NCBI GenBank assembly: GCA_934659445.1
Contig: CAKUHV010000012.1
Location: 1-24,581, forward strand
Source: an uncultured Oscillospiraceae bacterium
GTDB lineage: Bacteria > Bacillota > Clostridia > Oscillospirales > Oscillospiraceae
Length of the DNA: 24,581 nucleotides
Direction of reading: 5' to 3'
The notes beneath the pieces are model-generated. The model was not told the origin of the DNA, did not search any database, and worked only from the letters and a program-made list of their open reading frames with translations. Position numbers and translations under genes: made by a program. Of the stretch, positions 15,933 to 23,367 are shown piece by piece (position 1 is the first letter of the stretch; every line of letters begins with the position of its first letter).

Positions 15933-16033
15933 GAGAACGAAAGAACAGCTTTTACAACTTGCAGATCGCAGCACTGGGGAGAGCTGCGACCGGCGATTTA
16001 ATGGCAAAAAGGAAAGAAAGGAAGGCAATTTGA

Positions 16034-16975
16034 ATGAAGGCATTGATCATTGACGAGGTGTACGAGGGCATTGCTCAGGAGCTGGGCAAGTACATGACGG
16101 TGGAGACAAAGCTGCTGCCCACGCAGGAAGAGCTGGCGAAGCTGATCGGCGACTACGATGTGCTGATCATGCGTGTGGACCCCGCGATCAATAAGGAGAT
16201 CCTGGACGCGGCCAGGAACCTGAAGGTCATCGGCGTGTGCTCCGTGGGTCTGAACCACATCGATATGGACACCGCCAAGGAAAAGGGTATTCAGGTGTTC
16301 AACGCCCCCGGCATGAACGGCAACGCCGTGGCCGAGCTGACTCTGGCCAAGATGCTGGAGCTGTCCCGCCACACCATCCCCGCCGACCGCGACGTGACCA
16401 TTGACAAGCACTGGGACAAATACCGCTTTGTGGGCCGCGAGCTGCGGGGCAAGACCCTGGGCATTCTGGGCTTTGGCCGCATCGGCCAGCGGGTGGGCGA
16501 GCTGGGCCGCGCCTTCCTGATGAACGTGGTGGCCTATGACCCCTTCCTGCCCGCCCACGTGTTCGAGGAGCAGCACACCCAGAGCCTGAGCATCGCCGAG
16601 GTACTGCGGGTGTCCGATTTCGTGACCATCCATATGCCCCTGACCGACGAGACCCGGCATATGTTCAACGCCGAGTCTCTGGCCAGCATGAAGCCCGACG
16701 CCGTGGTGCTGAACATGGCCCGGGGCGGCATCGTGGACGAGAAGGCCATGTATCAGGCCCTGAAGGCAGGCAAGATCGGCGGCTATGCCACCGACGTGAT
16801 GGAGAATGAGCTGGCCGACGGCGGTCTGACCGAGGGCGCCAGCTTCGACTCCCCCCTGTTCGAGTGCGACAACTTTATCGTCACTCCCCATCTGGGCGCC
16901 CAGACGGTGGACGCCTCCCGGGATGTTGGCAACTACATCATCGACAAGGTTAAGGCGGCGCTGAGCCTGAGCTGA
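16034..16975 (+). CDS. D-2-hydroxyacid dehydrogenase, phosphoglycerate dehydrogenase-like
   Basis: A 313-residue NAD-dependent D-2-hydroxyacid dehydrogenase. The Rossmann motif is GFGRIG (146-151). The catalytic residues are Arg in NMARGGIVD (R230), Glu in DVMENE (E259) and His in TPHLGAQT (H286). The TPHLGA form and NHIDMDTAKEKGIQVFNAPG resemble the SerA branch, but there is no C-terminal ACT domain and no serine-pathway neighbour. Hydroxypyruvate, glyoxylate or another keto acid are possible substrates. After the Glu the sequence carries a longer, Gly/Asp-rich stretch (LADGGLTEGASFDSPLFECD) where relatives usually have EPxxxxPL. AAGGAAGG lies about 10 nt before the ATG. It is probably controlled by the divergent LysR regulator and is followed by a terminator at 16995-17037. 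Confidence 0.92.
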   Translation: MKALIIDEVYEGIAQELGKYMTVETKLLPTQEELAKLIGDYDVLIMRVDPAINKEILDAARNLKVIGVCSVGLNHIDMDTAKEKGIQVFNAPGMNGNAVAELTLAKMLELSRHTIPADRDVTIDKHWDKYRFVGRELRGKTLGILGFGRIGQRVGELGRAFLMNVVAYDPFLPAHVFEEQHTQSLSIAEVLRVSDFVTIHMPLTDETRHMFNAESLASMKPDAVVLNMARGGIVDEKAMYQALKAGKIGGYATDVMENELADGGLTEGASFDSPLFECDNFIVTPHLGAQTVDASRDVGNYIIDKVKAALSLS

Positions 16976-16994
16976 GCGTCTCAATTCCGACTAA

Positions 16995-17037
16995 AAAGCG
17001 ACCCCGCCCTCTTGAGAAGAGAGAGCGGGGTCGCTTT
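16995..17037. terminator. Bidirectional terminator after the second dehydrogenase gene
   Basis: A 13-bp stem (16995-17007 with 17025-17037) with additional CTCTT/AAGAG pairing inside, about 20 nt past the stop. The minus-strand side reads into TTTTTAG, so it can also end the TauE-type transcript from the other side. Confidence 0.8.
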
Positions 17038-17120
17038 CTGCGTGTCCGGAGGTTATAGGAACATAAGTAAATGCATATACGTCAAAACAGCCAAAAATCC
17101 AGAGAGAGCGCCCGGGAAAA

Positions 17121-17849
17121 CTATCTGATATGGCTGATAATGGTCAGCACGCCGCTGAGGGCGATCACTGCGTAAACCACCCGGGTCAGGGCTGCGGTGT
17201 CCAGCTTCTCCAGCACCCTGATGCCCGCCCGCTTGCCCAGCAGCACCCCGGCCACGCCGATGGCGATGGGCAGGATGGAGGCGGTGGAGTACAGCCCCTT
17301 GGACATGCGGGTGATGATGTTCACGGTGTTGGTCACAGCGAAGTAGCCCTGCATATTGCCGGCATACTCCTCGTTGCTCCGGCTGGTGGCCAGATAGTAG
17401 GCGGCGATCATGGGCCCGCCCACGGAGAACAGCCCGCTGCCGATGCCCGCCAGAACGCCGCACAGCACCGCGCAGGGAACGGTGTCGTTAAAGGTCAGCC
17501 TCCCCTTCAGGGTGAAAAAGTACAGGGCCAGCAGGATCAGAAACACCCCGAACAGGATGGACAGCAGATCCAGATCCAGCCGGGCGGCGATCTGGATGCA
17601 GGCGGTGCTGGTCGCCAGACAGGAGAGCACCGGGATCACCAGCCGCCGCAGAGAGATGGATCTGCGGAAGTGGACGGTGAGGGAATAGGCCAGCAGGCAG
17701 CTGATGGCGCTGCACAAAGCGGGGGCGTGGAGCATGTCGTATACCAGGGGCATGAACATCATCATGACAGCCGCACTGCCGAAGCCGCTGGCCGCCTGTA
17801 CCGCGCCGCCCAGAAAGGCGGCAAGGGCCACTACAAGAAAGGTCGTCAT
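17121..17849 (-). CDS. TauE/SafE-family membrane permease
   Basis: A 242-residue, very hydrophobic inner-membrane protein with about seven or eight predicted helices. The two halves show related glycine-rich re-entrant motifs: GGAVQAASGFGSAAV near residue 14 and GIGSGLFSVGGPMIAAYYL near residue 135. This is the pattern of the TauE/SafE (DUF81) family, which moves organic or sulfur-containing anions such as sulfite, sulfoacetate or taurine-derived acids. The ATG at 17849 has GGAGGAG 6 nt upstream. It has its own promoter (17935-17963) downstream of the IclR gene on the same strand. The substrate is unknown. The IclR regulator and the divergent ureohydrolase are its only functional neighbours and may indicate a guanidino-acid route. 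Confidence 0.85.
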   Translation of the reverse strand: MTTFLVVALAAFLGGAVQAASGFGSAAVMMMFMPLVYDMLHAPALCSAISCLLAYSLTVHFRRSISLRRLVIPVLSCLATSTACIQIAARLDLDLLSILFGVFLILLALYFFTLKGRLTFNDTVPCAVLCGVLAGIGSGLFSVGGPMIAAYYLATSRSNEEYAGNMQGYFAVTNTVNIITRMSKGLYSTASILPIAIGVAGVLLGKRAGIRVLEKLDTAALTRVVYAVIALSGVLTIISHIR

Positions 17850-17934
17850 GGAAACTCCTCCGTTCCTGATATGGGTTCAGCTTGCCAACTCCGCCGTGAA
17901 AACGGGAGGGGCACAGTGCTGCCTGGCTTTGCTC

Positions 17935-17963
17935 AGTGTAGCACGGCGCAGGGTGAAAAGCAA
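17935..17963 (-). promoter_or_regulatory. Promoter of the TauE-type gene
   Basis: Minus-strand TTGCTT (17958-17963), 17-bp spacer, TACACT (17935-17940), in the 125-nt gap after the IclR stop. Confidence 0.55.
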
Positions 17964-17974
17964 GCGCTGCAAAG

Positions 17975-18727
17975 CTATGGAGAGGGGGCGAGCCCCTGCT
18001 TTTGATCCATTCTCCGAACAACGGACATCAGGGCCCCCCGAAGCGCCTCCTCCCCCAGGGCGAGCATCCGGTCGGTGGGGCCGGAGATGCTCAGGGCGCA
18101 GCGGTCATCCCCCAGAAGAAGGGGAACGGCTACCGCCATGGCGCCGGCGTCCACCTCCCCCACGGAGCGGCAGAAGCCGGCACGCTGAATGGAGGCGATC
18201 TGTGCTTTAAGGGCGGCGGCCCGCTCGCGGGGGAGGGTGTCCAACAGCCGGGCGGCAAATTCGGGGCTCTGGGCGGCCAAAAGGGCCTTCCCCGTGGCTC
18301 CGGCGGTAAAGGGGACCTCATAGCCGACGGCAGTCATCATCGACAGGCTGTATTTGGATTTGACCAGGTCGATACACATGCCGGAGCCGCCCCGGACCCC
18401 GGCCAGGATCACCAGCTCGTTGAACCGGTCGGCGAGACGGCGCATCTCATCTCCGATCAGCTCCCGGGCGGAACGGTGGGCGGCGGCGGCCAGCAGCATC
18501 GGGCCGGAGCCGAGGATGTACTTCCCCGTGTCGGCGGACTGCTCGACCCAGCCGGCCCCCTCCAGGGTGCGCAGGGTGCGGTAGACCGTGGTCTTATGGA
18601 TGCCAAGGCCGCGGCTTATTTCCGTCAGAGAGAGGGGCTGCCGGGGATGGGCGGAAAAGAATTCAAGGATATGCACCGCGTGCAGGACAGAGTGTATGGG
18701 GGCGGGGGTGCAGGTCTGCTCTGACAT
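17975..18727 (-). CDS. IclR-family transcriptional regulator
   Basis: A 250-residue regulator. The N-terminal winged helix-turn-helix (about 10-70) contains SVLHAVHILEFF and LSLTEISRGLGIHKTTVYRTLRTLE. The C-terminal effector domain holds the IclR marks VGYEVPFTAGATGKALLA and ALSISGPTDRM. IclR proteins usually sense small organic acids and control adjacent catabolic genes. Here the gene is divergent from the ureohydrolase at 18931 and upstream of the TauE-type permease, so both are likely targets. AAAGGAGG lies 7 nt before the ATG, and a good promoter is at 18793-18821. The C-terminus (QKQGLAPSP) looks like a short non-conserved tail. Confidence 0.94.
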   Translation of the reverse strand: MSEQTCTPAPIHSVLHAVHILEFFSAHPRQPLSLTEISRGLGIHKTTVYRTLRTLEGAGWVEQSADTGKYILGSGPMLLAAAAHRSARELIGDEMRRLADRFNELVILAGVRGGSGMCIDLVKSKYSLSMMTAVGYEVPFTAGATGKALLAAQSPEFAARLLDTLPRERAAALKAQIASIQRAGFCRSVGEVDAGAMAVAVPLLLGDDRCALSISGPTDRMLALGEEALRGALMSVVRRMDQKQGLAPSP

Positions 18728-18792
18728 GGGGATCCTCCTTTCAGGCTATGCCCGCTGGCCGATGCGGCGCGGAGCACCAAGGATGTGGTTTC

Positions 18793-18821
18793 ATTATAGC
18801 GTCTATCGGTGCGGGGGACAA
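18793..18821 (-). promoter_or_regulatory. Promoter of the IclR gene
   Basis: Minus-strand TTGTCC (18816-18821), 17-bp spacer, perfect TATAAT (18793-18798), about 65 nt ahead of the ATG. Confidence 0.7.
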
Positions 18822-18841
18822 GGGGGATCCGCTGTCGGTGG

Positions 18842-18870
18842 TTGACAGAAGGAGGGAGAACGGATATAAT
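18842..18870 (+). promoter_or_regulatory. Consensus sigma-A promoter of the ureohydrolase gene
   Basis: A perfect TTGACA (18842-18847), 17-bp spacer and perfect TATAAT (18865-18870). A fully consensus promoter next to an IclR gene fits control by repression. The leader of about 53 nt contains a loose inverted repeat GGACAT (18880-18885) and ATGTCC (18910-18915). Confidence 0.8.
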
Positions 18871-18930
18871 CCACTCGAAGGACATGATTTCGGTCTGTGT
18901 TTCAAAATAATGTCCAAAAGGAGTGGAAGT

Positions 18931-19902
18931 ATGAACAACTTCAGCATTGGAACTCCCTACAACGGCTCCCCCACGGGGATCGCAACATTTGCCAAGTGCC
19001 CCCTGTGCATGGATCTGCGCCGCGCTCAGGCGGATATTGCCATCCTGGGGGCTCCCTTCGACCTGGCCATACAGGGGAAAACCGGGGCGAGACTTGGGCC
19101 GAGAGGGATCCGGGCGGCCTCGACCCGATTTTCCTATAAGCCCGGGGGGAGCTATGATCCGGAGCGGGATATGTTCTATCTGGACAGCGGCCTGTGGCGC
19201 ATCGTGGACTGCGGCGATGTGGACTACGTTCCGGGGGATATTGACACGACTTTTGCGAACCTGACGGAGGCGGTGCGGCTTTTGACTCAACAGGGGGTCA
19301 TGCCTGTGGTGCTGGGCGGGGACCACTCCGTGACCTACCCCGCTATTCTGGGCATGGAGGCTGCGGGGCCCTTTGACATCATCCACTTTGACGCCCATCT
19401 GGACTGGACCCGCTCCGTGGCGGGACAGCTGCGCTCCAATGGGTCGCCGATGCGCAACAGCGCGGCGCTGCCCTATGTGGGGAAGATGATCCATCTGGGG
19501 ATCCGGGGGATCGGAAGCAGCAGCCGGACGGATTACGAGGATGCCCGGGCCCACGGCGATAAGATCTATTCCGTAAGGCAGACAAGGGCGTTGGGAATAG
19601 AGCGGATCCTCTCCGACCTGACCCCCGGGGGAAAGGTCTATGTGACCTTCGACATTGACGGCATGGACGCAGCCGCGGCGGCGGCCACGGGGGCCCCCAT
19701 GTTCGGCGGCTTTGTGTACGACGAGGTGGTGGAGATGTTTGAGGCCGTTGCCAAACACAACCGCGTCATTGGTATGGATATGGTGGAGGTGGCCCCTCCC
19801 TACGACGACGCAGGGAGCACCACCTGCTATCTCGCGGCGCGCCTGGTATCCGACCTGCTGGGCTTCGTGACAAAAGAGCGGGAGCTTGCGGGAGAGCGCT
19901 GA
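18931..19902 (+). CDS. Agmatinase/arginase-family ureohydrolase (guanidino substrate uncertain)
   Basis: A 323-residue Mn-dependent ureohydrolase, which releases urea from a guanidino compound. Metal ligands are in LGGDHSV (D131-H132), FDAHLD (D154, H156, D158) and FDIDGMD (D241, D243). The loop that normally reads DPxxAPGTGTPEPGG is DAAAAAATGAPMFGG here, so the prolines conserved in agmatinases are lost, and the substrate may not be agmatine. SPMRNSAAL stands where many relatives have xHGTxFRR. The frame is open upstream to 18748, but ATG 18931 was chosen because AAAAGGAG lies 8 nt before it and the upstream part overlaps the promoter. It is divergent from the IclR gene and followed by a terminator (19927-19969). 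A speB label would overstate what is known. Confidence 0.88.
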   Translation: MNNFSIGTPYNGSPTGIATFAKCPLCMDLRRAQADIAILGAPFDLAIQGKTGARLGPRGIRAASTRFSYKPGGSYDPERDMFYLDSGLWRIVDCGDVDYVPGDIDTTFANLTEAVRLLTQQGVMPVVLGGDHSVTYPAILGMEAAGPFDIIHFDAHLDWTRSVAGQLRSNGSPMRNSAALPYVGKMIHLGIRGIGSSSRTDYEDARAHGDKIYSVRQTRALGIERILSDLTPGGKVYVTFDIDGMDAAAAAATGAPMFGGFVYDEVVEMFEAVAKHNRVIGMDMVEVAPPYDDAGSTTCYLAARLVSDLLGFVTKERELAGER

Positions 19903-19926
19903 GCGGCTTTGAGGGGAATAGAATAT

Positions 19927-19969
19927 AAAGCGCGCCCCAGACAGCTGTCCGCCGTCTGGGGCGCGCTTT
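19927..19969. terminator. Bidirectional terminator between the ureohydrolase and MATE genes
   Basis: A perfect 16-bp stem (19927-19942 with 19954-19969) with an 11-nt loop, centred between the two convergent stops. The arms end in AAA and TTT, and the minus side continues TTTATATTC. Confidence 0.75.
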
Positions 19970-19983
19970 CGGTTTATCGGTCC

Positions 19984-21342
19984 TTACAGGCCCTCCTTTT
20001 TCAGCCCCCGGTTGAAGTACACAATAGCCGTCAGAGAGATGGCGTCCACCATGGTCTGCACCCACATACAGCCGTACAGGGGGAACAGCCGGTCCATCAG
20101 GAACAGCAGGGGGATGTCCAGCACGCCCTTGCGCAGCACGGAGCAGATCAGGGACTGCCTGACCTTGCCAATGGCCTGAAAATGGATGATCATGGGGTAG
20201 CACAGGGACATGAAGGGCATGGACACCATCAGCCGCCGCAGGAAGGCGGCGCCGTACTGGATGGTGAGGGGGTCGTCGATGAACAGGGCCGTGCACTGGG
20301 GGGCGAACAGCTCGAAGAGCACCAGGGTGAACAGGCTGAAGCCCAGGGCGATGGCGCAGCCGGTCTTCAGCACGTCCCGCCGCCGCTGCTGGTTGCCGGA
20401 GGAGAAGTTGTAGGCCAGCATGGGCAGGATGCCGTTGGCCACGCCGATGGAAAAATACAGGGTCAGGTTGTCGATCTTCTTGGCGATGCCCAGCCCGGCC
20501 ACCGCCTCGGTGGCGTATTTGGAGACGAACTTGGCCTGGGCCGCCACGGCCACCACCGTCAGTCCGATCTGCAGGGCGGAGGGGAAGCCGATGGACAGGA
20601 TGGGCCCCGCGTGCTCCCGGGCGTGCCGCAGCAGCCTGGGGTCCACCCGCAGCACGGTGGAGCGGGGGCGCAGCAGGATATTGCCCAGCAGGAACAGGGC
20701 GGCGGTGAGGTTGGAGATCATGGTGGCGGCCCCCGCCCCGGCGGCCCCCATCCCAAGGAACTGGGGCAGGATGAAGATGGGGTCCAGAGCGATGTTCAGC
20801 AGCCCGCCCAGGGTGACCCCCCAGAAGGCCCGGCCGGCGCTGCCCTCCGCCCGGGTCAGGTTGGCCAGCAGGGTGTTCATGACGGTGGGCAGGGCGCCGA
20901 TGATGATCACCCACTGGGCGTAGCCCCGGGCGGTGTCGTAGATGTCGGACTTAGCCCCGCACAGAGCGAGGATGGGCCGGGCCAGCAGGGCGAACAGCAG
21001 GGCATACAGCAGAGCGCAGCACACCCCGCCCCAGAAGGAGACGGCGGAGATCTGGGCGGCCTGATCCTCCCGCTTGCGGCCCAGCGCCTGGGCCAGCCGG
21101 CTGGCCCCGCCCACGCCGAACAGGTTGGAGATGGCGGTGAGCATCAGAAAGGCGGGAAAGGCCACGGTGACGGCGGCGGTCTGAACGGGGTCGTCCAGCA
21201 TTCCTACGAAATAGGTGTCGGCCAGATTATAGATCAGCACCACCATCTGACTGGCCACGGCGGGCATGGCCTGCTTCAGCACGGCCTGCCGCACGGGCAT
21301 GGACTCGAACACATAGGTCTTTTCACTGCTGATCGTCGGCAT
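19984..21342 (-). CDS. MATE-family multidrug efflux transporter
   Basis: A 452-residue inner-membrane antiporter with about twelve helices, exporting cationic drugs or metabolites by Na+ or H+ exchange. Family features include the N-terminal AMPAVASQMVVLIYNLADTYFVG, the conserved LFGVGGASRLAQALGR after helix 2, LLNIALDPIFI, and the second-half counterpart GFPSALQIGLTVVAVAAQAKFVSKYATEAVAGLGIAKK. Its ATG (21342) lies 20 nt inside the end of the marR gene, so the pair is translationally coupled. The regulator, and by inference the pump, is controlled by repeated operators at 21832-21870. The natural substrate is unknown. Confidence 0.94.
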   Translation of the reverse strand: MPTISSEKTYVFESMPVRQAVLKQAMPAVASQMVVLIYNLADTYFVGMLDDPVQTAAVTVAFPAFLMLTAISNLFGVGGASRLAQALGRKREDQAAQISAVSFWGGVCCALLYALLFALLARPILALCGAKSDIYDTARGYAQWVIIIGALPTVMNTLLANLTRAEGSAGRAFWGVTLGGLLNIALDPIFILPQFLGMGAAGAGAATMISNLTAALFLLGNILLRPRSTVLRVDPRLLRHAREHAGPILSIGFPSALQIGLTVVAVAAQAKFVSKYATEAVAGLGIAKKIDNLTLYFSIGVANGILPMLAYNFSSGNQQRRRDVLKTGCAIALGFSLFTLVLFELFAPQCTALFIDDPLTIQYGAAFLRRLMVSMPFMSLCYPMIIHFQAIGKVRQSLICSVLRKGVLDIPLLFLMDRLFPLYGCMWVQTMVDAISLTAIVYFNRGLKKEGL

Positions 21343-21787
21343 AACGGTCAGGCCCCCAATCGTTTTTCACATTCTCATAGGCTTGCACGGTCAGGCGGAA
21401 AAAGCTCTGCCGCTCCTCCTCCGTCATGTGCTCCAGCAGCAGACTGCCCGTCCGCTCCCGGTTGCGGGTCATCAGCTGGCCCAGCCTGCGGCCGCTGTCG
21501 GTGGGGAATATGGACTGCCGCCGGCGGTCTGCGCAGGAGCGGTGCTGCTGTATCCAGCCCCGGTTCTTCATCCGCTGCACGATGCCCCAGGCGGTCTGGT
21601 GGGTGATGCCCATATAGTCCCTCAGGTCGCTGACAGAGGCCCCCTCGTTGGCCAAAAAGAATTGCAGACTGTCCGCCTGAGAGGCGGTCAGCCCCAGCGC
21701 TTGCAGGTGGCGGTTGCGGTTCTGGATGATGGTGTTGGACAGACTCAAAAGCAGTCTGGCCAGCTTGTTTTCCATGTTTTGATCCAT
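21323..21787 (-). CDS. MarR-family transcriptional regulator of the MATE pump
   Basis: A 154-residue winged-helix repressor. LLLSLSNTIIQNRNRHLQALGLTASQADSLQFFL forms the dimer and first helices. SVSDLRDYMGITHQTAWGIVQRMKNRGWIQQH is the recognition helix and wing. The Arg-rich SCADRRRQSIFPTDSGRRL is the beta-wing typical of MarR. The frame is open to an ATG at 21826, but ATG 21787 was chosen because TGAGGA lies about 7 nt upstream of it. The 3' end overlaps the MATE start by 20 nt. The promoter at 21852-21880 contains two copies of one palindromic motif, as expected for autorepression relieved by an effluxed ligand. Confidence 0.93.
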   Translation of the reverse strand: MDQNMENKLARLLLSLSNTIIQNRNRHLQALGLTASQADSLQFFLANEGASVSDLRDYMGITHQTAWGIVQRMKNRGWIQQHRSCADRRRQSIFPTDSGRRLGQLMTRNRERTGSLLLEHMTEEERQSFFRLTVQAYENVKNDWGPDRYADDQQ

Positions 21788-21831
21788 AACTGTGTCCTCA
21801 TGTTGGTAAGAGTCGGTTCGGAGCAAAAAGC

Positions 21832-21843
21832 ACAGCGCACTGT
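21832..21843. promoter_or_regulatory. Candidate MarR operator 2 (at the start point)
   Basis: ACAGCGCACTGT, identical over 12 bp to the core of operator 1 and 25 bp away from it. It covers roughly the first 15 transcribed bases of the marR-MATE transcript. Confidence 0.6.
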
Positions 21844-21851
21844 ACAGTCAG

Positions 21852-21880
21852 AGAATACAGCGCACTGTATAAATTGTCAA
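21852..21880 (-). promoter_or_regulatory. Promoter of the marR-MATE operon
   Basis: Minus-strand perfect TTGACA (21875-21880), 17-bp spacer, TATTCT (21852-21857). The spacer is almost filled by operator 1. Confidence 0.75.
21855..21870. promoter_or_regulatory. Candidate MarR operator 1 (between -35 and -10)
   Basis: A 16-bp palindrome with 6-bp arms ATACAG and CTGTAT around a 4-bp centre, lying between the promoter boxes and overlapping the -10. Binding here would block RNA polymerase. Confidence 0.65.
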
Positions 21881-22021
21881 GGGGATAGGATGCGGAAACG
21901 ATACTTTGCACGGCGGCAGCAGGGGGGCGGAGCCGTTCCGCCGGCGGGACGGCCCGGGTATTTTGTAGAAATCAACTAAAATGAGGAGGAGAATCCGGCA
22001 CAAATTTCCGGAAAGGGGGGC

Positions 22022-22050
22022 TTTACAAGGGCGGCCCGGTCCTGTATAAT
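22022..22050 (+). promoter_or_regulatory. Sigma-A promoter of the lysine riboswitch and transporter transcript
   Basis: TTTACA (22022-22027), 17-bp spacer, perfect TATAAT (22045-22050), starting about 10 nt before the aptamer. The interval 21881-22021, between this promoter and the divergent marR promoter, holds no gene; I see only a small hairpin there (GGCGGA with TCCGCC near 21930). Confidence 0.8.
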
Positions 22051-22059
22051 CATGGCAAC

Positions 22060-22240
22060 ATCCAGATAGAGGCGCGGTATCCATCAGTACCGTCCCGCAA
22101 GGTCAGGCAGCCGCGGGACAGGAAAGGGGCCACCGCCGAAGTACCAGAGAAGTGCCTGCTTCTCCGGCGCTGGGTCGGCAGAGAACATCTGCCGGACTGT
22201 CACAAAGCTATTTTGTGAAGCGCTATCGACGGAGACCTGC
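22060..22240 (+). promoter_or_regulatory. Lysine riboswitch (L-box) aptamer
   Basis: The conserved L-box core is readable in order. AGATAGAGGCGCGG starts at 22064, followed by CATCAGTACC, GAAAGGGGC and GCCGAAG (22135-22141). Then come GCTGGGTCGGCAG, CTGCCGGACTGTCA and GAAGCGCTATC (ending 22227). Stems are visible: P1 GATAG with CTATC; P2 GTCCCGC (22092-22098) with GCGGGAC (22113-22119); P3 GAGAAG (22147-22152) with CTTCTC (22159-22164); P4 CGGCAG (22176-22181) with CTGCCG (22189-22194); P5 CACAAA with TTTGTG. It binds lysine, and with the terminator at 22276-22309 it would shut off the ABC importer when lysine is plentiful. Confidence 0.93.
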
Positions 22241-22275
22241 TGCGGGGCATTTATCCCCCGTTGTTTTGTCATTCC

Positions 22276-22309
22276 GCGGACCGCTTTCAAAAAAGCGGTC
22301 CGCTTTTTT
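22276..22309 (+). terminator. Riboswitch expression platform: intrinsic terminator
   Basis: A perfect 12-bp stem (22276-22287 with 22292-22303), loop CAAA, then six T residues. It lies between the lysine aptamer and the lipoprotein start 100 nt downstream, so it is a regulatory attenuator and not the end of a gene. Confidence 0.92.
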
Positions 22310-22409
22310 GATGCCCTCCGAAAATCGAGCGTCTGGATCAGAAGTCAGTCCCTGTGGGACGCATCGACACTCCCGTCATCCGGGAGATAAAGAAAGGAAG
22401 GCAAACAAT

Positions 22410-23366
22410 ATGAGAAGAATGATCGCCCTGTGTATGGCCGCCTGTATGGCCCTGTCCCTCACCGCCTGCGGCAGCAAGGACGCCCCCTCCGGCTCCGCCG
22501 GACAGGGGAGCCAGTCCTCCTCCGCCTCTCAGCAGGAGACGGTGACCGTCCCCCCTGTGGAGGACCTCACCGGTGTGGACACCAGCTCCATCCCCGGTCT
22601 GGAGGACGGCGTGTTCACCGTGGGTATGGAGTGCGCCTACGCCCCCTATAACTGGCTGCAGCCCGACGATTCCAACGGGGCCGTACCCGTCTCCGGCGGC
22701 AGCGGCTACGCCAACGGCTATGACGTGATGATCGCCAAGCGCATCTGCGAGGCCTACGGCTGGCAGCTGGAGGTGGTCTCCTCCGCCTGGGACTCCCTGA
22801 CCCCCGCCGTCCAGTCGGGCACCATGGACGCCAACATCGCCGGCCAGTCCATGACCGCCCAGCGCATGGCCGAGGTGGACATGGCCGGCCCCTACTACTA
22901 CGCCACCATCGTGGTGCTGACCACCAAGAACAGCCAGTACGCCAACGCCCAGTCCATCGCCGACCTGGCCGGCGGCAAGTGCACCTCCCAGTCCGGCACC
23001 ATCTGGTATGACTCCTGCCTGTCCCAGATCAGGGACGCCCAGCTACTGGCCCCCGCCGAGAGCGCGCCCGCCATGATCATGCAGCTGGAGACCGGCGCCG
23101 TGGACTTTGTCTGCACCGATATGCCAACCGCCATGGCCGCCGCGGCCAAGAACGACGAGCTGGTGATCCTGAACTTCTCCGGCACGGACGGCGACTTCCA
23201 GTTTGCCAGCGAGGAGGAGCGGGCCGAGAACGTGAACATCGGCATCGCCGTGCAGAAGGGCAACACCCAGCTGAGAGAGGCCATCGACCGGGTACTGTCC
23301 GCCATGGACGAGGACCAGTTCAACGCCCTGATGGATCAGGCCATCGCCATCCAGCCGGAGGTTTAA
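22410..23366 (+). CDS. ABC transporter substrate-binding lipoprotein, probably lysine
   Basis: A 318-residue extracellular solute-binding protein of the polar amino acid family (SBP_bac_3 type). It begins with a lipoprotein signal, MRRMIALCMAACMALSLTAC, with the lipobox LTAC and the lipidated Cys at C20. A Ser/Gln-rich linker (22-45) leads to the binding domains: FTVGMECAYAPYNW, GYDVMIAKRICEAYGWQLEVV, WDSLTPAVQSGTMDANIAGQSMT and VDFVCTDMPTAMA. The open frame extends up to 22152 through the riboswitch, but the ATG at 22410 is the start because AGGAAGG lies about 9 nt upstream and the signal peptide begins there. The lysine riboswitch ahead makes lysine the likely ligand; that assignment is inferred from regulation, not from binding-site residues. 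Confidence 0.94.
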   Translation: MRRMIALCMAACMALSLTACGSKDAPSGSAGQGSQSSSASQQETVTVPPVEDLTGVDTSSIPGLEDGVFTVGMECAYAPYNWLQPDDSNGAVPVSGGSGYANGYDVMIAKRICEAYGWQLEVVSSAWDSLTPAVQSGTMDANIAGQSMTAQRMAEVDMAGPYYYATIVVLTTKNSQYANAQSIADLAGGKCTSQSGTIWYDSCLSQIRDAQLLAPAESAPAMIMQLETGAVDFVCTDMPTAMAAAAKNDELVILNFSGTDGDFQFASEEERAENVNIGIAVQKGNTQLREAIDRVLSAMDEDQFNALMDQAIAIQPEV

Positions 23367-23367
23367 C

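Noticed and set aside
18748..18930. N-terminal extension of the ureohydrolase
   Set aside because: The open frame covers the consensus promoter at 18842-18870, and a strong ribosome binding site precedes the ATG at 18931.
19909..21606. Long plus-strand open frame of 565 codons opposite the MATE and marR genes
   Set aside because: Gly/Gln/His-rich antisense frame spanning two real genes, beginning inside a terminator.
22152..22409. N-terminal extension of the ABC binding protein
   Set aside because: It would translate the lysine riboswitch and its terminator; the lipoprotein signal peptide starts at 22410.
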